64,000 bases of DNA from positions 62,001 through 126,000 of the forward strand of contig JBJMTV010000030.1 of the NCBI GenBank assembly GCA_045811525.1, written 5' to 3'. This document shows, one piece after another, positions 54,565 through 64,000 of the stretch. This DNA comes from VAZQ01 sp045811525 (GTDB taxonomy: Bacteria > Pseudomonadota > Alphaproteobacteria > Rhizobiales > Xanthobacteraceae). The notes beneath the pieces were generated by a model. That model was not told the origin of the DNA. It worked only from the letters and a program-made list of their open reading frames with translations, and made no database searches. Position 1 is the stretch's first letter. Each line of letters starts with the position of its first letter. The position numbers and the translations under genes were made by a program.

Positions 54565-55719
54565 ATGGTCTCGCGACTAGAACGAACACCTTTTGCCGCC
54601 TGGTGGTGGACGGTTGACCGGGTGCTGTTGGCTGCGCTGCTGGCGCTGATGCTCGCCGGAGTCGTGTTGTCGCTTGCCGCGAGTCCGCCAGTGGCCTCAC
54701 GTCTCGGTCTCGATCCGTTCTATTTCGTCGGCCGGCACATCATGTATGTGCTGCCGGCGGCGGCGGTGCTCATCGGCACGTCGTTCCTGCCCGCGCGCCA
54801 TGTCCGGCGCACCGCGCTGATCGTCTTCGTGATCAGCTTGGGACTGGTCGCTGCCACGCTGCATTTCGGTCCCGAGGTTAAAGGCGCTCGCCGCTGGATC
54901 CTTATTCTGGGCATCAACATTCAGCCGTCGGAATTCCTCAAGCCTGCTTTCGTCATTCTGATCGCCTGGCTATTCGCGGAATCCGCGCGACGTCCGGAGA
55001 TGCCGGCAAACAGCATTGCGGTGGTGCTCCTCGCGCTGGCCGTTGCCGGTCTGGTGCTGCAGCCCGACTTCGGACAGACAATGCTCGTCGCACTGGTCTG
55101 GAGCGCGCTGTTTTTTCTCGCTGGAATGCGGTTGTTGTGGGTGGCGGGCATTGGCGGCGCGGCCCTCTTTGGGCTGTTCGCTGCCTACATGTTTATCCCG
55201 CATGTCGCGCGCCGCATCGAGCGTTTCCGCGACCCATCCTCGGGCGACACGTTCAATATCGACCAGGCAATCGAATCCTTCCAACGCGGCGGCTGGTTCG
55301 GCCAGGGTCCGGGCGAAGGAACGGTCAAGCGCATTCTTCCCGAGAGCCACACCGATTTCGTTTTCGCGGTAGCCGCGGAGGAATTCGGCATCGCATTATG
55401 TCTCGTTCTTCTGACGCTCTTCGCCTTGATCGTACTGCGCGCCCTGCGCCATGCCGTTCGCACCGAGGACCCGTTCGCTCGCTTTGCCGCCGGCGGGTTG
55501 GCCATTCTCTTTGGGCTGCAGTCGGCCATCAACATGGCTGTCAATCTGCACCTGATGCCGGCCAAGGGAATGACCTTGCCCTTCATATCCTATGGCGGAT
55601 CCTCGATGATCTCGTTGGCCTACGCCATGGGTATGCTGCTGGCGTTGACGCGTGAGCGCCCTCGCGCGGAGTTTCTCGCCTGCGGACCCGCGCTTGCGGG
55701 TGCCCCAGCGACCTCCTGA
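54565..55719 (+). CDS. ftsW: Septal peptidoglycan polymerase FtsW
   Basis: A 384-residue SEDS glycosyltransferase with about ten helices. The family run is seen from SRLGLDPFYFVGRHIMYVLP, KGARRWILILGINIQPSEFL then KPAFVILIAWLFAES, the central GRTV-like periplasmic loop GDTFNIDQAIESFQRGGWFG, ILPESHTDFVFAVAAEEFG, and NLHLMPAKGMTLPFISYGGS. It polymerises septal glycan as partner of FtsI. A 67-bp gap follows murD, and murG starts 59 bp downstream. Confidence 0.96.
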   Translation: MVSRLERTPFAAWWWTVDRVLLAALLALMLAGVVLSLAASPPVASRLGLDPFYFVGRHIMYVLPAAAVLIGTSFLPARHVRRTALIVFVISLGLVAATLHFGPEVKGARRWILILGINIQPSEFLKPAFVILIAWLFAESARRPEMPANSIAVVLLALAVAGLVLQPDFGQTMLVALVWSALFFLAGMRLLWVAGIGGAALFGLFAAYMFIPHVARRIERFRDPSSGDTFNIDQAIESFQRGGWFGQGPGEGTVKRILPESHTDFVFAVAAEEFGIALCLVLLTLFALIVLRALRHAVRTEDPFARFAAGGLAILFGLQSAINMAVNLHLMPAKGMTLPFISYGGSSMISLAYAMGMLLALTRERPRAEFLACGPALAGAPATS

Positions 55720-55778
55720 CGAGCCGCCGTCCTGCCCTGTTTTGGGGTTAGGAGACCACGAGGTTTGAACGGGCATAC

Positions 55779-56896
55779 ATGCATATGCAGGCACAGGGCG
55801 GATCGCTGGTGCTTTTGGCGGCAGGTGGCACCGGCGGACATCTGTTTCCGGCGGAGGCGCTGGCGGAGGCACTGGGGCGCCGCGGTATAGAAGTTGATCT
55901 CGCAACGGACGCTCGTGCAGAGCGCTACGGCACCAAGTTTCCGGCGCGCGAGATCCATCTCATCAGCAGCGAGACTCTGCGCAATCGCGATCCGCTCTCG
56001 CTCGCGCGCACGGTCGCGCTCCTTGGTGCCGGCGCGTGGCAGGCCTGGCGATTGCTGGGCCGGATCCGGCCCGCTGCGGTGGTGGGTTTTGGCGGCTATC
56101 CCACGGTCCCGCCGGTCCTTGCCGCAACACTGCGCAAAGTCCCGAGCCTCATCCATGAGCAGAATGCCGTCATGGGACGCGCCAACCGTTTCTTGGCGGC
56201 GCGTGTCGACGCTATCGCGACGAGCTTCGCCGGCGTCCTTGATCGCGAGCCGCACCTTCATGGCAAGGCGACGCTCACCGCCAATCCGGTACGGCCCTCA
56301 GTCATCGCTGCGGCAGCAACGCCCTATGTTGCACCCGCCCTGGAGGAACGCTTGCGTCTCCTCGTCTTCGGCGGCAGTCAAGGCGCGCGCATCATGGCCG
56401 ACATCGTGCCCGAGGCCGTGGCGCGGCTCGAGCCGCATCTGCAGATGCGTCTCTCCGTCGTTCAGCAGGCGCGCGCCGACGATGTGGCGAGGGTGAGGGC
56501 AACATACGCAAAGGCGAAGGTCGCTGCCGAGGTGGCGCCTTTCTTTGGTGATCTGCCGGCCAGGATCGCGTCCGCGCACTTGCTCATAGCGCGCTCCGGT
56601 GCCTCCACCGTGGCGGAGGTTGCCGCCATCGGCAGGCCTGCGATTCTCGTCCCTTTGCCGCATGCGCTTGATCAGGACCAATCCGCCAATGCCGCGGTCC
56701 TGGCGCAGGCTGGCGGGGCGATGGCGCTGCGGCAGGATGACTTCACTCCCGCGCGCCTGGCGGCTGAAATCAGTGCGCTTGCCAGCGCGCCGCAGAAGCT
56801 CGTAGCAATGGCCGCCGCGGCGCGCTCACAAGGTGCAATTGACGCTGCCGAACGCCTGGCCGATCTGGTGATGAGAACAATGCAAAGGGGACGGCA

Positions 56897-56900
<4 letters not shown>
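55779..56900 (+). CDS. murG: UDP-N-acetylglucosamine--lipid I transferase MurG
   Basis: A 373-residue GT28 glycosyltransferase making lipid II on the inner membrane face. Motifs: LLAAGGTGGHLFPAEALAEA at 12-31 (GGTGGHxxPA), VVGFGGYPTVPPVLAA, IHEQNAVMGRANR, the C-terminal LVFGGSQGARIMADIVPEA and ARSGASTVAEVAAIGRPAIL then VPLPHALDQDQSANA. The ATG at 55779 or the next in-frame ATG at 55785 is the start. It overlaps murC by 4 bp. Confidence 0.97.
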
Positions 56901-58309
<1,409 letters not shown>

Positions 58310-58325
58310 GGGGCACGCGCCTCGC

Positions 58326-59243
58326 ATGCTTTTTCCCGACATCATCGGCGACTTGAAACAGCGGATGCCGGACCTGCGTGGCCGGCTGCTCGCCAATCAG
58401 CCGCTCTCGGAGCTGACATGGTTTCGTGTCGGCGGCAATGCGCAGGCGCTGTTCATGCCTGAGGACGAGGACGATCTCGGCTATTTCCTCGCGCAACTTC
58501 CGCCTGAGCTTGGAGTGACGGTAATCGGCCTCGGCTCAAACCTGATCGTGCGTGATGGAGGCGTGCCCGGGATAGTTATCCGGCTCGGACGCGGGTTCGG
58601 CCAGGTGAAGGTCGAAGACGAGGCGCGCATTCGGGCGGGAGCGGCGGTGCCGGACGTGAAGGTCAGCCGCGCCGCGCAGGAGGCCGGTATTGCCGGGCTC
58701 GCCTTTTTTCGCGGCATCCCCGGTGCCGTGGGCGGAGCCTTGCGCATGAACGGTGGTGCCTATGGCCGCGAGACCAAGGACGCGCTGATCGAGGCGCGCG
58801 GCGTGGATCGCAAAGGCCGTATGCATGTGTACAAGAACGCCGAGATGAATTTCGGCTATCGTCATTGCGGGATTGCCGACGACATCATCTTCACCCAGGC
58901 GCTGTTTCAAGGTGCGCGCGGCGATCCAGCCCTGATTGCCCGCGAGATGGACAAGATCACGGAATCGCGCGAGGCCACTCAGCCCATCAAGAGCCGCACC
59001 GGCGGCTCCACGTTCAAGAACCCCCCCGGGCGCAAGGCGTGGGAGCTGATCGATTCCGCGGGATGCCGCGGCCTTGCATTGGGCGGTGCCCAGGTGTCCG
59101 AGTTGCATTGCAATTTTCTCATTAACCGGGGCGACGCGAGCGCGGCCGATATCGAGGGACTGGGAGAAACCGTGCGCCATCGCGTGAGCGAGAAATGCGA
59201 TGTCGAGCTGCAATGGGAGATCAAGCGCATTGGTGCTTTGTGA
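58326..59243 (+). CDS. murB: UDP-N-acetylenolpyruvoylglucosamine reductase MurB
   Basis: A 305-residue FAD enzyme forming UDP-MurNAc. The start ATG at 58326 follows a GGGGCACGCG-rich spacer and matches the family (MLFPDIIGDLKQRMPDLRGR). Motifs: LTWFRVGGNAQALFMPEDED (FAD site), GLGSNLIVRDGGVPG, FFRGIPGAVGGALRMNGGAY, and the C-terminal SRTGGSTFKNPPGRKAWELI then GGAQVSELHCNFLINRGDA (Ser and Glu of catalysis). A gap of 172 bp precedes ddl. Confidence 0.96.
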   Translation: MLFPDIIGDLKQRMPDLRGRLLANQPLSELTWFRVGGNAQALFMPEDEDDLGYFLAQLPPELGVTVIGLGSNLIVRDGGVPGIVIRLGRGFGQVKVEDEARIRAGAAVPDVKVSRAAQEAGIAGLAFFRGIPGAVGGALRMNGGAYGRETKDALIEARGVDRKGRMHVYKNAEMNFGYRHCGIADDIIFTQALFQGARGDPALIAREMDKITESREATQPIKSRTGGSTFKNPPGRKAWELIDSAGCRGLALGGAQVSELHCNFLINRGDASAADIEGLGETVRHRVSEKCDVELQWEIKRIGAL

Positions 59244-59415
59244 GCTCGTACGCGCCCAGGGATGGCACGGTAAGCGAAATTGTTTCGCTGCGACATCCTT
59301 GCCACGGGGATGGGAGTCGTAGCCCCCGCGCATTCTTGCGGGCTACGTCCCTACGTTGCTGCTCGTCAGCTGAAGTGATGGCAGCGAAAACAATCAGCCG
59401 TGCTAACGAGGCGGC

Positions 59416-60336
59416 ATGAGCAAGCATGTCGCCGTTCTGATGGGCGGGTGGTCGGCAGAGCGTGAGATTTCGCTGCGCTCCGGGCGCGCCTGCGCCGATG
59501 CTGCTGAGCGCATTGGCTATCGCATCACGCGGATTGACGTCGCGCGCGACGTTGCGTCCGTGCTCGCGTCCGTGCAGCCCGATGTGGCGCTCAATCTGCT
59601 GCACGGCCGTCCGGGTGAGGACGGCACGCTGCAGGGTTTGCTGGAAGTGATGGCTATTCCCTATAGCCATTCGGGCGTGCTGGCGTCCGCCGCGGCCATG
59701 CAGAAGGACGTCGCCAAGACGCTACTCTCAGCGGCCCAGGTGCCCGTCCCGGAAGGTCTTCTGGCAGAGCGAATGGAGGTCGCCAGGCGGCACCTCCTGC
59801 CGCCGCCCTATGTCATCAAGCCTGTCGCCGAGGGATCGAGCGTGGGCGTGTTCATCGTGACCGAGCAGCATGCGCACCCGCCGCAGGAGCTCACGCGCGA
59901 AGACTGGGCCTATGGCGACCAGCTCATCGTCGAAAAATACATTCGGGGCAAGGAGTTGACCTGTGCCGTCATGGGCGAGGAAGCGCTCGGAGTGATCGAG
60001 ATCGTGCCCACGGTGAAGTTTTACGACTACGACGCGAAGTACGCTCCCGGAGGGTCCAAACATCTGCTGCCGGCGCCAGTTTCATCCTTTGTTTACCAAG
60101 AGGTCCGAAGACTAGCGCTGGCGGCGCATCGTGCGCTGGGTTGCCGAGGCGTGAGCCGAGCGGATTTCCGTTACGACGATCGCATCGAGGGGACGGGGGG
60201 ACTGTTCTGTCTCGAAGTCAACACGCAACCCGGAATGACCGAAACGTCGCTCGTGCCTGAGCTTGCCACGAATGCTGGCATCAAGTTCGACGAGCTGGTG
60301 CGATGGATGATCGAGGACGCCTCGCTCAATCGTTAG
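59416..60336 (+). CDS. ddl: D-alanine--D-alanine ligase
   Basis: A 306-residue ATP-grasp enzyme making the D-Ala-D-Ala dipeptide for MurF. It shows AVLMGGWSAEREISLRSGRA, ALNLLHGRPGEDGTLQGLLE then VMAIPYSHSGVLASAAAMQK, VIKPVAEGSSVGVFIV, VEKYIRGKELTCAVMGEEAL, and LEVNTQPGMTETSLVPELA, where the family has N-T-x-P-G-x-T-x-x-S. The length is typical of DdlB. The ATG is reached after a weak purine-rich site (AACGAGGCGGC). Its end overlaps the annotated ftsQ start by 34 bp. Confidence 0.96.
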   Translation: MSKHVAVLMGGWSAEREISLRSGRACADAAERIGYRITRIDVARDVASVLASVQPDVALNLLHGRPGEDGTLQGLLEVMAIPYSHSGVLASAAAMQKDVAKTLLSAAQVPVPEGLLAERMEVARRHLLPPPYVIKPVAEGSSVGVFIVTEQHAHPPQELTREDWAYGDQLIVEKYIRGKELTCAVMGEEALGVIEIVPTVKFYDYDAKYAPGGSKHLLPAPVSSFVYQEVRRLALAAHRALGCRGVSRADFRYDDRIEGTGGLFCLEVNTQPGMTETSLVPELATNAGIKFDELVRWMIEDASLNR

Positions 60337-61220
60337 GGAGGGCCGATTCAAAACCGGCGCCCGTACGCTCACGCGTGGCGGCGGCGCAACTCCTGGAGCG
60401 CTGGTCGGCGCTGTTGCGCAGGTGGCTACCCGCGCGGGCCGGCGGCATCGCAATGGCGCTCTTCATGCTCGCCGTCATCAGCTATGGCGTCGTCAAGGGC
60501 GACCATCTGCAGCCGCTCGTCGCAACGGCAAGCGACGTGCTTGATCGTATCGGCAATGCTGCCGGATTCCGCATCGTTTCGGTTGCACTCTCGGGCAATC
60601 AGCACGTGACGCGCGAGGAGTTGCTCACGACCGCGGGCATCACGGGCACGACCTCGCTTCTTTTTCTCGATGTCGGGCAGACACGCGATCGGCTGAAGAA
60701 GCATGCCTGGATCGCCGATGCGACTGTCCTCAAGCTCTATCCCGGCGAGCTGCAGATCGGTGTGAAGGAACGCGCCCCCTTCGCCTTGTGGCAAAAAGAT
60801 CGCCATGTCTCGGTGATAGCCGAGGACGGGACCGTGCTCCAGCCGTATGCACCGGGCCACCCTGACTTGCCGCTAGTCGTCGGCAGCGCGGCCGACCAAC
60901 GCGCAGGTGAGCTCGGTGCGCTGCTCGAGCGCTATCCGACAATCAAGGAGTGGGTGTGGGCCTCGATCCTCGTCGGCGAGCGGCGCTGGAACCTGCGCTT
61001 GAAAAATGGACTGGACGTGCAGCTCCCCGAGACTGACCCCGCGTCAGCACTCGAGCGTCTGGTGCAGCTCCAGCGCGAAAAAAATCTATTCACGCGCGAC
61101 ATACGCGTCGTCGACCTGCGCCTGCCGGACCGGGTGATTGTCCGCCTCTCGGAGACTGCGGGCCAAGCCCGCCTCGACCTGCTCAAGGAGAAGGCCAAGA
61201 AGAAGGGCGGGAGCGCATGA
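60303..61220 (+). CDS. ftsQ: Cell division protein FtsQ
   Basis: A 305-residue bitopic protein linking the early and late divisome. It has a short cytoplasmic part, one helix at about 49-65 (IAMALFMLAVISYGVVKG), a POTRA domain (about 90-160, FRIVSVALSGNQHVTREELL then TTAGITGTTSLLFLDVGQT), and a beta domain (KLYPGELQIGVKERAPFALW; SVIAEDGTVLQPYAPG). The ATG at 60303 overlaps ddl by 34 bp; an alternative GTG at 60375 would remove the overlap and keep the membrane helix. It ends in a 4-bp overlap with ftsA. Confidence 0.92.
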   Translation: MDDRGRLAQSLGRADSKPAPVRSRVAAAQLLERWSALLRRWLPARAGGIAMALFMLAVISYGVVKGDHLQPLVATASDVLDRIGNAAGFRIVSVALSGNQHVTREELLTTAGITGTTSLLFLDVGQTRDRLKKHAWIADATVLKLYPGELQIGVKERAPFALWQKDRHVSVIAEDGTVLQPYAPGHPDLPLVVGSAADQRAGELGALLERYPTIKEWVWASILVGERRWNLRLKNGLDVQLPETDPASALERLVQLQREKNLFTRDIRVVDLRLPDRVIVRLSETAGQARLDLLKEKAKKKGGSA

Positions 61221-62539
61221 GCCGCTCCATGACTTACGGCCTTGCACCGCGGATGAAGCCGCTCGGGCCGAAGCGCTCGGCGCTCGTCGCCGCGCTGGAT
61301 GTGGGCACCAGCAAGATTGCATGCCTGATCGGACGGCTGCGCCCGGGGCAGCCGGCGGAGCATATGCGGCAGCGGACCCATACAATCGACGTTGTTGGTT
61401 TCGGCCACGCTCCGGCGAGCGGCATCAAGGCAGGCGCGGTGATTGATCTCGCGGCAGCCGAGGCAGCCGTGCGCCAGTGCGCGGAATTTGCCGAGCGCTC
61501 GGCGAGGATGCAGCTCGATTCGGTTGTCGTGTCCGTCTCGGCAGGGCGCCCTGCAAGCGAGCGCATGTCCGCCTCCATCGAGATGGCAAGCTCCTCAATC
61601 GGTGAGCGGGAGATTGCCCGTGTGCTTGCCGCCGGCAGCCGCCATTCTGCTCGACAAGGACGCGCCATCCTGCATTCGCTGCCGACCGGCTATATCGTCG
61701 ATGAAGCGGCCGGCGTGCGCGACCCGCGCGGAATGCTCGCGCAGCGTTTCGGCATCAACATGCATGTGGTCACGGCCGACGCTTCGGTTGCGCGCAATCT
61801 GATGCTCGCGGTCGAGCGCTGCCATCTGATGATCGAGGCCATGGCCGCGAGCTCCTACGCCGCCGGTCTCGCGACGCTCACCGCCGACGAGGCGGAGCTT
61901 GGCGCTGCGGTGGTCGACATGGGCGCAGGCACGACGACGATCGCTGTCTTTTCCGCCGGCGGGTTCATCCATACTGACGGGTTCGCCGTCGGCGGCTCGC
62001 ACGTCACGTTGGATTTGGCGCGCGGCCTGAACGCGCGTCTCGCCGATGCCGAGCGCATCAAGACGCTCTATGGCAGCGTGCTCAGCGGCGCCTCGGACGA
62101 TCGTGACGTGATCGCGGTGCCGCCGCTCGACGGGGACGAGCGCGAGCCACCCCACTTCGTGTCGCGCGCCCATCTCGTGCGCATCATCAAACCGAGGGTC
62201 GAAGAGATTCTGGAATGGGTGCGCGACCGATTGGCCGCATCACCCTTTGCCTCCGAGCCACGCGGCCGCGTGGTGCTCTCGGGCGGAGCAAGCCAGCTTA
62301 CCGGCTTGGCCGACTTGGCAGGACGCATGCTCGGTCGGCCGGTAAGGATCGGCCGACCGACGGCAATTTCCGGACTGCCGGACGAGGCACAAGGCCCCGC
62401 CTTTGCAGTTGCGACCGGGCTGCTGGTGTACCCGCAGCTGGCGCATCTCGAGCATTTCGAACCGCGGCAAACGCGGCACACGGCGACAGGCGGCGGCTAT
62501 ATCGCACGGGTCGGACGATGGCTTCGCGAGAGCTTCTGA
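61217..62539 (+). CDS. ftsA: Cell division protein FtsA
   Basis: A 440-residue actin-like protein that ties FtsZ to the membrane. The opening VAALDVGTSKIACLIGRLRP is the first phosphate-binding loop. The 1C-type domain runs about 90-180. The second ATP-binding region has AAVVDMGAGTTTIAVFSAGG then FIHTDGFAVGGSHVTLDLAR, and the adenosine motif has RGRVVLSGGASQLTGLADLA. The C-terminal amphipathic helix is GYIARVGRWLRESF. The start overlaps ftsQ (ATGA). Confidence 0.97.
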   Translation: MSRSMTYGLAPRMKPLGPKRSALVAALDVGTSKIACLIGRLRPGQPAEHMRQRTHTIDVVGFGHAPASGIKAGAVIDLAAAEAAVRQCAEFAERSARMQLDSVVVSVSAGRPASERMSASIEMASSSIGEREIARVLAAGSRHSARQGRAILHSLPTGYIVDEAAGVRDPRGMLAQRFGINMHVVTADASVARNLMLAVERCHLMIEAMAASSYAAGLATLTADEAELGAAVVDMGAGTTTIAVFSAGGFIHTDGFAVGGSHVTLDLARGLNARLADAERIKTLYGSVLSGASDDRDVIAVPPLDGDEREPPHFVSRAHLVRIIKPRVEEILEWVRDRLAASPFASEPRGRVVLSGGASQLTGLADLAGRMLGRPVRIGRPTAISGLPDEAQGPAFAVATGLLVYPQLAHLEHFEPRQTRHTATGGGYIARVGRWLRESF

Positions 62540-62617
62540 TGACTCGACATGACCTTCCCGAGGCCGGCGGGGGACCGGCCCGACCCGGCGGTGAATTCCG
62601 CGTATGAAGAGGTAGCC

Positions 62618-64000
<1,383 letters not shown>

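Overview
The window comes from a high-GC alphaproteobacterium, most probably a Hyphomicrobiales member close to Bradyrhizobium, Pseudolabrys or Rhodoplanes. This is inferred from the complete dcw division/wall cluster in alphaproteobacterial order, orphan tripartite-tricarboxylate (Bug) receptors, Gly/Pro-rich exported proteins, an ArsR-methyltransferase fused regulator ahead of metF-metH, and dispersed fragments of ABC substrate-binding genes of a kind common in Bradyrhizobium-like genomes. No database search was possible, so the assignment is by recognition only.

Layout. Bases 1-3.8 kb are an accessory remnant zone: a MaoC-like hydratase cut by the window edge, an H-NS-like protein, fragments of a phage terminase and of a serine recombinase, and an unknown 311-aa gene lying between two direct repeats of about 183 bp. 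From 3.8 to 14.4 kb come an MHS-type MFS transporter, a YadGH-like ABC exporter, two exported Gly/Pro-rich proteins, a broken integrase, two orphan Bug receptors, an HbpS/GlcG-like protein, MazEF-like and HicAB-like toxin-antitoxin pairs and a small ParB-like protein. From 14.5 to 33 kb the genome is metabolic: an orphan xanthine dehydrogenase-family molybdenum subunit abutting a phosphopantetheinyl transferase, a TPP-riboswitch operon (unknown membrane protein then thiC), a spermidine/putrescine-type ABC operon followed by a 5-hydroxyisourate hydrolase gene, an L,D-transpeptidase, trmO, and the arsR-methyltransferase/metF/metH operon behind a perfect 16-bp palindrome. From 33 to 45 kb are a 30-aa membrane microprotein, an extensin-like lipoprotein, a TIM44-like protein, a fused 5-oxoprolinase/hydantoinase, a frameshifted LysR gene in an AT-richer patch, the RNase P RNA gene, an AmpD-type amidase and a PRC-barrel protein.

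From 45.2 kb to the right edge runs mraZ-rsmH-ftsL-ftsI-murE-murF-mraY-murD-ftsW-murG-murC-murB-ddl-ftsQ-ftsA-ftsZ, all on the + strand and mostly overlapping or tightly spaced. It makes the peptidoglycan precursor (MurC-F, Ddl, MraY, MurG) and the divisome (FtsL, I, W, Q, A, Z). Four CCCAT units at exact 10-bp spacing before mraZ look like the MraZ operator. ftsZ is cut by the window edge.

I found no convincing wholly new multi-gene system. The best leads are the TPP-controlled membrane gene, the repeat-flanked unknown gene, the molybdenum-enzyme/PPTase pair, the palindromic intergenic repeat family and the 30-aa membrane protein. No CRISPR array, rRNA or tRNA was recognised.
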